Source: Candidatus Bathyarchaeota archaeon
Lineage (GTDB): Archaea; Thermoproteota; Bathyarchaeia; TCS64
DNA: 5,643 bases
Assembly (NCBI GenBank): GCA_030691555.1
Contig: JAUYEB010000099.1
Location: 1-5,643 of the forward strand
Reading direction: 5' to 3'
Shown here piece by piece: positions 1 to 5,289 of this stretch; positions within the stretch are counted from its first letter, which is position 1, and each line of letters opens with the position of its first letter. Below the pieces are notes generated by a model that made no database searches, was not told where the DNA came from, and saw nothing but the letters and a program-made list of their open reading frames with translations. The position numbers and the translations under genes are program-made.

Positions 1-81
1 CAGGGCCTCGTAGGCGGCCTCGACTACTTCCTTTGGGACCTCGAACTTCACGTAGAATGGTTTCTTCGAAGGATCGGACAC
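1..81 (-). CDS. rpl7ae: Ribosomal protein L7Ae, N-terminal fragment (cut by window edge)
   Basis: Only the first 27-29 codons are visible; the gene continues past the left edge. The translation reads SDPSKKPFYVKFEVPKEVV and then EAAYEAL, which matches the opening of archaeal L7Ae (short polar tail, then Y-V-x-F-E-V/T-P and an alanine-rich helix). L7Ae binds kink-turns in 23S rRNA, in C/D and H/ACA guide RNAs and in RNase P RNA, but the RNA-binding core lies outside the window. Two starts are in frame: ATG at 87, only 2 bases after GGAGG (94-90), and GTG at 81, 8 bases after the same GGAGG. I prefer GTG because of the spacing. A TATA-like box at 130-122 suggests its own promoter, separate from gltX. 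The family call rests on a short stretch, so it is good but not certain. Confidence 0.78.
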   Translation of the reverse strand, partial: MSDPSKKPFYVKFEVPKEVVEAAYEAL

Positions 82-89
82 TGTCATTT

Positions 90-94
90 CCTCC
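90..94 (-). promoter_or_regulatory. Shine-Dalgarno GGAGG of the L7Ae gene
   Basis: The minus strand reads GGAGG at 94-90. It lies 2 bases before an ATG (87) and 8 bases before an in-frame GTG (81). Archaeal Shine-Dalgarno sequences normally sit about 5-10 bases from the start codon, so this site favours GTG at 81 as the true start. Confidence 0.65.
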
Positions 95-121
95 AGTTGT
101 GCATACTAGACGCCGACCCTT

Positions 122-130
122 TGTTTTTAA
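122..130 (-). promoter_or_regulatory. TATA-like promoter box for the L7Ae gene
   Basis: The minus strand reads GTTTAAAAACAA here, an AT-rich island in the short gap between the gltX stop and the L7Ae start. A TATA box centred near 126 predicts transcription starting near 100, giving a leader of 13-19 bases that carries the GGAGG. This is inferred from spacing and composition; the upstream BRE is not distinctive. Confidence 0.5.
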
Positions 131-150
131 ACGTTATGTAAAGCCCCGGG

Positions 151-1866
151 CTAGTCGTGGGCGTAGTAGAACCTGAGGGGCTTCTTCGAGTCTACGCGTA
201 CGAAGCCGAAGCGCTCGAACTGGAGGGTGTCGTCCACGTTGAGGGCGGAGACTAGCTTCTCGGCCTTTCCTTTAGCTGTCGATGCGTCGGGCATCACCAC
301 CTCGGCATCTACGGAGTTCTCCTCGGTGAGCCAGTGGATGAAGGGGGCGCCCTTCTCGCGTGCGACCTGATGCTCCCGTGAGTCGAACCTCGCCTCGGCC
401 TTCTTACCTACCTTCGTAACATCGACGTTGACCAGCCCCATGAGGCGGATCAGCTTGCCCTTCGCCTCTGAAAGGTCCTTAGAGGGGACGAGGAAGGTGC
501 ATATTCCCTCCTCAGGCTCGACGGTGTACTCCCTGTAACCCTTCTCAGGGTGGTCCGGGTGGAGTGGTAGTTTCGCCTTCAGTGGTTCGGTGACCCCCTT
601 CACCGTGAGCTGGGCCGGGTCGTTGACGAAGAAGTACCTGTTCGAGCGTGGGTCGATGATCTTCTTGTTCGCCGCGGCGAGGTTCCCCCAGCTGATCATG
701 ACGTTGATCGGCTTGGGGCCGACCTGCAGCATGATCTCCCGTATCGTCTCGGGCTGGAGGCCCCTTCGCTTCAGCGCCCTGAGGGTCCCGAGCCGGGGGT
801 CGTCCCAGCCGGAGTAGACGCCGGCGTCCACCCCCGCCCTGATCTTCGACTTGCTCAGTATCCCCGCCTCGAGTCCGAGTCGCCCCACGTTTATCACCTC
901 GGGGAACTGCCAGCCGAGGTGGTCGTAGACGTACCTCTGGCGGGCGCTGTTCACCTCGTGCTCCTTCCCCCGGATCACGTGGCTGACACCCATGAGGTGG
1001 TCGTCCACGGCGCAGCTGAAGTTGTAGAGGGGCCAGACCCTGTACTTCTTCTTCTGGAGGGGGTGCGACCGGGTGCTTATCCTGAGGGCGGGCCAGTCCC
1101 TAATCGCTGGGTTGGGGTGCGTTATGTCGGTCTTGATCCTGACCACGGCCTCGCCCCGCTTGTAGTCGCCGTCGAGCATCATCCTCCAGCGCCTGATCTG
1201 CTCCTCGGGGGGTAGCTCCCTGCAGGGGCAGGGCTGCTTCGCCATGTAGAGCCTCTTGTACTCCTCCGACTCGCAGATGCAGATATACGCCGCACCCACG
1301 CCCAGGAGTTTCTCGGCGTACTCGTAGTAGATCGGGAGCCTTTCAGACTGGATGTACTTCTCATCGACCTTTACCCCCAGCCACTTGAGGTCCTCGAGTA
1401 TCCAATCGTACATCTGCGGGATCGGCGGCTTGACGTCGGCGCTCGTGTCCTCGAAGCGGAGGATGAAGTGCCCCTTGTACATCTTGGCGTACTCGGCGCT
1501 GAAGATTATCGACTCGGCGCTGCCGAGGTGGAGGGGGCCGTCGGGGTTCGGCGCGAACCTGACCTTGACCATAGGCCACTTGTCGACATTCTTGAGCGGT
1601 GGGAGGGTCTTCTTCTCCTCGACCTTCTTCGCCTCAAATAGCTCTGGCCACTGCTTCACGGTCTCCATGATCTTGTCGAGGGGCCAGGAGTTGACGTCGG
1701 CCACGACCTCCCCAACTAGGCGCTGGACGTCCTTCGCGTTCGCCTTAGCCTCGGGGTACTCGGCGAATATCCTGCCCATGACCGAGCCCGGGTTCGCCTT
1801 CCCACCGTACTGGGACGCGTTGAAGACAGCGTACTTTACGGCCGACTCCCTGATCTTTTCTAACAC
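151..1866 (-). CDS. gltX: Glutamyl-tRNA synthetase (archaeal type, probably non-discriminating)
   Basis: Class I synthetase attaching glutamate to tRNA-Glu. In archaea it usually also charges tRNA-Gln, which GatDE then amidates. From the GTG at 1866 the protein has 571 residues, usual for the archaeal family. An N-terminal helical region (1-95) contains the archaeal signature QYGGKANPGSVMGRI. The Rossmann catalytic domain follows, with PNPDGPLHLGS (HIGH motif, about 106-116). A CxC-x14-CxC cluster (about 196-215) is a likely zinc knuckle in the acceptor-binding insert. ILSKSKIRAG (about 336-345) is the KMSKS-type loop. The C-terminal third is the GlnRS-like beta-barrel anticodon-binding domain, ending in FGFVRVDS and FYYAHD. 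The frame stays open upstream to a GTG at 1941 (596 residues), but that adds 25 residues encoded by AT-rich DNA and not typical of the family. GTG 1866 has a TATA-like box about 35-40 bases upstream and an AGGGG-type weak Shine-Dalgarno. The gene diverges from the unknown gene at 1996 and is followed by the L7Ae gene on the same strand. Confidence 0.95.
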   Translation of the reverse strand: MLEKIRESAVKYAVFNASQYGGKANPGSVMGRIFAEYPEAKANAKDVQRLVGEVVADVNSWPLDKIMETVKQWPELFEAKKVEEKKTLPPLKNVDKWPMVKVRFAPNPDGPLHLGSAESIIFSAEYAKMYKGHFILRFEDTSADVKPPIPQMYDWILEDLKWLGVKVDEKYIQSERLPIYYEYAEKLLGVGAAYICICESEEYKRLYMAKQPCPCRELPPEEQIRRWRMMLDGDYKRGEAVVRIKTDITHPNPAIRDWPALRISTRSHPLQKKKYRVWPLYNFSCAVDDHLMGVSHVIRGKEHEVNSARQRYVYDHLGWQFPEVINVGRLGLEAGILSKSKIRAGVDAGVYSGWDDPRLGTLRALKRRGLQPETIREIMLQVGPKPINVMISWGNLAAANKKIIDPRSNRYFFVNDPAQLTVKGVTEPLKAKLPLHPDHPEKGYREYTVEPEEGICTFLVPSKDLSEAKGKLIRLMGLVNVDVTKVGKKAEARFDSREHQVAREKGAPFIHWLTEENSVDAEVVMPDASTAKGKAEKLVSALNVDDTLQFERFGFVRVDSKKPLRFYYAHD

Positions 1867-1898
1867 TCGGAGACCCCTACGCCCATAAGGCTGGAGTA

Positions 1899-1909
1899 AA
1901 ACTATTATC
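1899..1909 (-). promoter_or_regulatory. TATA-like promoter box for gltX
   Basis: The minus strand reads GGATAATAGTTTTAC around here, AT-rich against GC-rich coding DNA on both sides. A box centred near 1904 predicts transcription starting near 1878, about a dozen bases before GTG 1866. The leader would include AGGGG about 9 bases from the GTG. It is a weaker match to the archaeal TATA consensus than the box at 1956-1965. Confidence 0.4.
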
Positions 1910-1912
1910 CTT

Positions 1913-1927
1913 TTCCCAAAAAGGGAA
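1913..1927. repeat. Perfect inverted repeat in the divergent promoter region
   Basis: TTCCC (1913-1917) and GGGAA (1923-1927) form a perfect inverted repeat around five A residues. It lies just upstream of the gltX TATA-like box and downstream of the minus-strand side of the 1956-1965 TATA box. It could be an operator half-site pair, part of the BRE region for gltX, or a small hairpin if transcription starts further upstream. No function can be assigned from sequence alone. Confidence 0.45.
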
Positions 1928-1955
1928 CATTTTAGCGTCACCGGAAAAAAAACTG

Positions 1956-1965
1956 TATATATTAA
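1956..1965 (+). promoter_or_regulatory. TATA box of the plus-strand 116-residue gene
   Basis: TATATATTAA is preceded by an A-rich stretch (1945-1952) that could serve as a BRE. It is the clearest archaeal TATA box in the window. Its centre near 1960 predicts transcription from about 1986, roughly 10 bases ahead of ATG 1996. No clear Shine-Dalgarno lies in that short leader, so the transcript is probably leaderless-like. The core is nearly symmetrical, so weak minus-strand firing towards gltX is possible. Confidence 0.65.
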
Positions 1966-1995
1966 CCGCGATTCCCTGCAGACGATCGAGTAAAA

Positions 1996-2346
1996 ATGAG
2001 GACATTCATCAAACTCGAAGGCAACGTGGATGAGGGGCTGAAGGCGCTGGAGAAGCTCGCCTTGGAGGTGCCCGAGGTCTGCATGATGGACACCTACATC
2101 CAGTCCGAGGCGCCGTTATTCAACACCCAGACCGGGGTCCTGAACTACTTCGCGGCCGAGGGGGACACGATGGAGAAGCGCTGCGCCACGATCATAAGCA
2201 AGTCGGGTGTAAAGCTGGAGGGCTACGACTTCGTCTACGAGTGGTTCGTGGAGCCCAGAAAAGACCAGTACGAGATGGTGATGAAGAAGATCGGCGACAC
2301 CCTGACGCCGATGGGCATAAAGTACAATGTCGTGACCAAGAAGTAG
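1996..2346 (+). CDS. Unrecognised small cytosolic alpha/beta protein (116 aa)
   Basis: I do not recognise this family. The frame is supported by an ATG start, a strong TATA box about 35 bases upstream, mostly G or C at third codon positions like the neighbours, and no competing minus-strand gene. The pattern read by eye is strand (RTFIKLEG, 2-9), helix (VDEGLKALEKLALEV, 11-25), strand (VCMMDTYIQ), a polar loop with FNTQTGVLNYF, helix (GDTMEKRCATIISKSG), strand (LEGYDFVYEWFVEP), helix (DQYEMVMKKIGDTL) and a final strand (IKYNVVTK). This resembles a ferredoxin-like or ACT/RAM-like fold, a guess only. There are two cysteines (29 and 63), no signal peptide, no transmembrane segment, and many charged residues, so it is probably a soluble cytosolic protein. 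It is the only plus-strand gene, divergent from gltX and ending 16 bases from the stop of the convergent GGPP synthase gene. Context therefore gives no firm functional clue. Confidence 0.85.
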   Translation: MRTFIKLEGNVDEGLKALEKLALEVPEVCMMDTYIQSEAPLFNTQTGVLNYFAAEGDTMEKRCATIISKSGVKLEGYDFVYEWFVEPRKDQYEMVMKKIGDTLTPMGIKYNVVTKK

Positions 2347-2362
2347 CCGAGTGCTTCCTCGC

Positions 2363-3376
2363 CTAATACTGTCTATGTGTGAAGTATTCGATCAGATCGA
2401 GGAGGTCCTTCTTCGCGGCGTTGTCGGGGATTGTCCCTAGGTATTTCTTGGCTGATGAGGTGTATTTTTCCGCCTTCTTCAGGGCGTAGTCCGTTGAGCC
2501 GATGTCCCTGAGGATCGTCTTCACGCCGTCGATGGCCTCCCTGCTCGCCGAGGCGTTGCCGAGGACCGACAGGATCGCGTCCCTCTGCCTCGGCCGAGCC
2601 TTCCTCAGGGCGTGGATTATTATAAGCGTCTTCTTCCCCTCCCTCAGGTCGTTGCCGACTGGCTTCCCAAGGGTCTTCTCGTCGGCGGTGGCGCCGAGGT
2701 AGTCATCGATGAGCTGGAAGGCTATGCCTGCGTCCCATGCGAACCTGCCGAGGGCTCTCACCTGCCTCGCCTTCCCGCGGCCCACAGTGGCGCCGACCTC
2801 TGCGCAGGCCCTGAAGAGGGCGCTGGTCTTGCCGCCCACCATCGATATGTAGTCGTCCTCGGAGACGTCCATGGTGCGTGGGAAGGAGACGTCGAGGACC
2901 TGCCCCTCGCAGAGCTCGATTGTCGCCCTGGTCGCTATCTCGACGCAGGACTTCACCCTCTTTGCACTCACCCCCTCCGGGGCGTGCGTCGTCATGGCCT
3001 CGAAGACCTTGGCGAAGAGCAGGTCGCCGGCTGCTATCGCTATCGGGACCCCCCACTTCGTGTGGACCGTCGGCGCCCCACGCCTGACCGGGTCGTTGTC
3101 CATGACGTCGTCGTGGACGAGCGTGAAGTTGTGGAGCATCTCGAGGGCGGAGGCGAACGGGACGGCGTCACCGGGTGACCCTCCGACCGCCTCGCACGCC
3201 TTCACCGTGAGGAAGGGGCGCAGCCTCTTCCCCCCCGCGAGTATGAGGTGCCTGGACGCCTCGTAGAGAACCTCGGGGCGCCTCGGACGCAGAATGCCGT
3301 CTATGAAGGCGTCGACTGGCTTCGCAGTCTCGACGAGTTTCCACTTAATCGCCTCGCCGTTCGACATCGGGGACAC
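2363..3376 (-). CDS. idsA: Geranylgeranyl diphosphate synthase (short-chain trans-prenyl transferase)
   Basis: Condenses DMAPP with IPP stepwise, most likely to C20 GGPP, the precursor of the archaeal phytanyl ether lipid chains. At 337 residues it is of normal family length. Visible motifs are GGKRLRP (48-54), which binds the IPP diphosphate; the first aspartate-rich motif DDVMDND (89-95) followed by RRG; GQVLD (158-162); GKT (182-184); FQLIDDYLG (220-228), the second aspartate-rich motif; and GKPVGNDLREGKKT (237-250). Phe84, five residues before the first aspartate-rich motif, is the bulky residue that limits chain length in archaeal type I GGPP synthases, which supports a C20 product. The GTG start at 3376 lies about two bases after the predicted transcription start. 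ATG at 3367, three codons in, is a real alternative. Neither has a Shine-Dalgarno. The gene follows fni by 36 bases on the same strand. The symbol is by family convention. Confidence 0.93.
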   Translation of the reverse strand: MSPMSNGEAIKWKLVETAKPVDAFIDGILRPRRPEVLYEASRHLILAGGKRLRPFLTVKACEAVGGSPGDAVPFASALEMLHNFTLVHDDVMDNDPVRRGAPTVHTKWGVPIAIAAGDLLFAKVFEAMTTHAPEGVSAKRVKSCVEIATRATIELCEGQVLDVSFPRTMDVSEDDYISMVGGKTSALFRACAEVGATVGRGKARQVRALGRFAWDAGIAFQLIDDYLGATADEKTLGKPVGNDLREGKKTLIIIHALRKARPRQRDAILSVLGNASASREAIDGVKTILRDIGSTDYALKKAEKYTSSAKKYLGTIPDNAAKKDLLDLIEYFTHRQY

Positions 3377-3399
3377 TGCGAGATAGCAGTCGCCGAGGA

Positions 3400-3408
3400 G
3401 ATAAAAAC
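3400..3408 (-). promoter_or_regulatory. TATA-like box for the GGPP synthase gene
   Basis: The minus strand reads CAGTTTTTATCTCC immediately after the fni stop codon (3415-3413). A centre near 3404 predicts transcription from about 3378. That would give a leaderless transcript from GTG 3376, or about a 10-base leader before ATG 3367. The absence of a Shine-Dalgarno before either start fits a leaderless message. Readthrough from the mvk-ipk-fni transcript is also possible. Confidence 0.45.
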
Positions 3409-3412
3409 TGTC

Positions 3413-4504
3413 CTACCTGCCCCTCGTCCCATAGGCCCCGGCGTCGAACCCGCGGGCCCTGAGCCACTCGGAGGTCCAGCCCGTGACCACCACGGGGACC
3501 TCGGCCATCTCGGTGAGGTTCCTGGCACCGACGAGGAACATGCATATCTTCGCCTCGGCGACGATCGCCTCGATGTGCTTCTCGAGCGCCTCCTCGCCCT
3601 TCAGCGCCTTCTCGAGGAAGGGCTTGGCTATGCCCACCGCGTCTGCGCCCAGGGCGAGAGCCTTCGCCGCGTCCAGCCCGTTCCTGATTCCGCCGGACGC
3701 TATCACCTTCCCCTTTGATGCGGCGCGGACCTCGACGAGGCTGCAGGCCGTGGGGATGCCCCAGTTCCATAGGGCCTTTCCGAGGTACTCCTGCCGGCCG
3801 TCGCCGACCTCTCGGGCGATGTGGTGCTCGACCGCGGCCCAGCTCGTCCCACCGAGGCCGCTTATCTCGAAGCCGGCGACGCCCGCCTCCTCAAGCCTCG
3901 AGGCGTCCTCGTGGGAGATGCCCGCCCCCGTCTCCTTCATTAGGACGGGCACGCCGAGCGACGCGGTCAGCTTCTCTATCCTCTTCACTATGCCCCTGTA
4001 GTTGGTGTCGCCTCCGATCTGGACGGCCTCCTGCAGGGGGTTCATGTGGATGGCGAGGGCGTCGGCCTCGACCATGTCCACGGCCTTCCGCGCCTCATTC
4101 GCCCCCCAGCCTAGGCTGAGCTGGGGGCACCCTATGTTGCCTATGACTAGCGCGTCGGGGGCGGCGTCCCTGACCACCCGGAAGGTCCTCTCAACCTCCG
4201 GCTGCTGGATCGCTATCCTCTGGCTCCCGACGCCGATGCCCACGCCGAGCCTCCCGGCGACGGTGGCCAGGGTCCTGTTGATCCTCTCCGCCTCCTCGGT
4301 GCCCCCGGTTATGGCGGATATTATGAGGGGGGCCGACAGCTTCTTACCGAATAGCTCGGTGCTCGTGTCGACGTCCCTCAGGTCGATCTCGGGGACGGCC
4401 CTGTGGACTAGGCTGACGTCGCCGAAGCCGGTGGGTATGTCCGAGTCGACGTTCTCCTCAAGGCTCACCCTGATGTGTCTCTGCTTCCTCTTTCCTATGC
4501 TCAT
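3413..4504 (-). CDS. fni: Type 2 isopentenyl-diphosphate delta-isomerase (FMN-dependent)
   Basis: Interconverts IPP and DMAPP in the cytosol, using reduced FMN and Mg2+; it is unrelated to the type 1 zinc enzyme. The 363-residue protein has the family layout on a TIM barrel. It shows N-terminal RK with H10; ITGGT (65-69); GVGSQR (91-96); GNIG (122-125); HMNPLQEAVQ (153-162), where H153, N155, Q158 and E159 match the catalytic and Mg-binding set; MKETGAGIS (189-197) with the flavin-site lysine; SGLGGTSWAAVE (215-226); and ASGGIRNGLDAAKALALGAD (269-288) for FMN phosphate binding. The start is ATG 4504, six bases after AGGAGGT (4517-4511), which overlaps the ipk stop. The gap to ipk is 4 bases, so the two are probably translationally coupled. 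The loop after the catalytic glutamine reads QIGGDTNY rather than the more usual QPEG form, a variant and not a sign of lost function. Confidence 0.96.
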   Translation of the reverse strand: MSIGKRKQRHIRVSLEENVDSDIPTGFGDVSLVHRAVPEIDLRDVDTSTELFGKKLSAPLIISAITGGTEEAERINRTLATVAGRLGVGIGVGSQRIAIQQPEVERTFRVVRDAAPDALVIGNIGCPQLSLGWGANEARKAVDMVEADALAIHMNPLQEAVQIGGDTNYRGIVKRIEKLTASLGVPVLMKETGAGISHEDASRLEEAGVAGFEISGLGGTSWAAVEHHIAREVGDGRQEYLGKALWNWGIPTACSLVEVRAASKGKVIASGGIRNGLDAAKALALGADAVGIAKPFLEKALKGEEALEKHIEAIVAEAKICMFLVGARNLTEMAEVPVVVTGWTSEWLRARGFDAGAYGTRGR

Positions 4505-4508
4505 CGCT

Positions 4509-5288
4509 TTACCTCCTGAGCCAAGTGCATCTTATCTTCTCGCCGCGGAGCGCGTCGTGGACGACGCCCGGGTTGAGGGCGTTGACGAGCTGGACCTCGA
4601 CGCCCGCCTCGACGGCGGGGCCCGCCTCGCTTATCTTCCCCAGCATCCCGCCGGTGACGTCAGTCGATAGTGCCTCTCCAATTTTCACCATCCCCCTCAT
4701 CTGACTTAGGGAGAGCTCCTCGATGAGCCTCGCGTCCCTGACGAGCTTTGGGTTGGCGGTGTAGACGCCGTCTACGTCGACGCCGAAGACTATCCTCGCG
4801 GCGCCGAGGTCGGTGGCGAGCCTGGCGGCGAGCTGGTCGCCCGAGAGTATGGTGAATCTGCGGGCGGAGTCGAGGACCGCGTCGCCGTAGAGGACGGGCA
4901 CGAACCCGGACTCGACCGCCCTGGAGACGACGGCGAAGTCGACGTCGGATATCCGTCGGTCCTCGGTGACTATGAACGAGGATGGGGCGATCGACATGGC
5001 GGGGACGCCCTCGCCGAGGAGGGCCTCGACGATTATGCTGTTCAGCTCGACCATCGCCTGGTGGGTCAGCGAGAAGCCGGCCATCTGCCTCGGCGAGGAG
5101 TAACCCGCGGCTACGTCGTACTCCTTGGCGAGGGGGTGGCCGTATGATCCACCACCGTGGACGACGATGAGGTTCCTCGGACCAGCGGATGCGACCTCTC
5201 TGGCGAGCCGCTTTATGGCGGCGTTGTTCGCAGTCTTTGGCCGGTCCTTGTCGGTGACCACGGAGCCACCGAGCTTCAGTACGTCCAG
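4509..5288 (-). CDS. ipk: Isopentenyl phosphate kinase, probable CTG start
   Basis: Phosphorylates isopentenyl phosphate to IPP with ATP, the last step of archaeal mevalonate routes that decarboxylate before the second phosphorylation. Belongs to the amino acid kinase fold. From CTG 5288 it has 259 residues and opens (M)DVLKLGGSVVTDKD, which aligns with other IPKs (M-x-x-L-K-I/L-G-G-S). K5 and G7-G8 are nucleotide-binding residues, and HGGGSYGH (44-51) ends in the IPK-specific substrate histidine (H51). Also visible are LYGDAV (133-138), ILSGDQLA (147-154), VDVDGVYT (170-177) and DVTGGMLGK (210-218). The first ATG, GTG or TTG in frame is GTG 5261, but it falls after KLGGS and would remove catalytic residues. 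CTG 5288 sits 7 bases after GAGGAGG (5302-5296) and one base after the mvk stop. A second CTG at 5279 is too far from that site. A base error at the start codon is the main alternative. Its TAA is 4 bases from fni. Confidence 0.95.
   Translation of the reverse strand: MDVLKLGGSVVTDKDRPKTANNAAIKRLAREVASAGPRNLIVVHGGGSYGHPLAKEYDVAAGYSSPRQMAGFSLTHQAMVELNSIIVEALLGEGVPAMSIAPSSFIVTEDRRISDVDFAVVSRAVESGFVPVLYGDAVLDSARRFTILSGDQLAARLATDLGAARIVFGVDVDGVYTANPKLVRDARLIEELSLSQMRGMVKIGEALSTDVTGGMLGKISEAGPAVEAGVEVQLVNALNPGVVHDALRGEKIRCTWLRR
4511..4517 (-). promoter_or_regulatory. Shine-Dalgarno AGGAGGT of fni, inside the end of ipk
   Basis: The minus strand reads AGGAGGT at 4517-4511, six bases before ATG 4504. 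The site is formed by the last two arginine codons of ipk and the T of its stop codon. Ribosomes ending ipk would uncover or re-use this site, which supports translational coupling of ipk and fni. Confidence 0.8.
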
Positions 5289-5289
5289 C

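Noticed and set aside
88..100. Possible L7Ae autoregulatory kink-turn in its own 5' leader
   Set aside because: Such feedback is known in some archaea, but the leader predicted from the TATA box is under 20 bases and has no paired stem or tandem G-A pattern.
142..152. Palindrome AGCCCCGGGCT at the gltX stop codon as a terminator
   Set aside because: The centre is a single base, too short for a stable hairpin loop, and no T-run follows. It overlaps the coding end.
1352..1888. Long open frame on the plus strand opposite gltX (178 codons)
   Set aside because: It lies entirely antisense to a well-supported synthetase gene, its translation is low-complexity and Ser/Arg/Pro-rich, and no promoter or Shine-Dalgarno supports it. 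It is a shadow of high-GC coding sequence.
2347..2362. Terminator between the convergent plus-strand gene and idsA
   Set aside because: The 16-base gap has neither a hairpin nor a T-run on either strand, so no terminator can be supported here.
2612..3178. Plus-strand open frame of 188 codons opposite the GGPP synthase gene
   Set aside because: The opposite strand encodes every conserved prenyl synthase motif in this stretch; the plus-strand translation has no recognisable domain.
4002..4670. Plus-strand open frame of 222 codons across fni and the 3' end of ipk
   Set aside because: It crosses two clear minus-strand genes, its translation resembles no family I know, and its composition is that of an antisense frame in GC-rich DNA.
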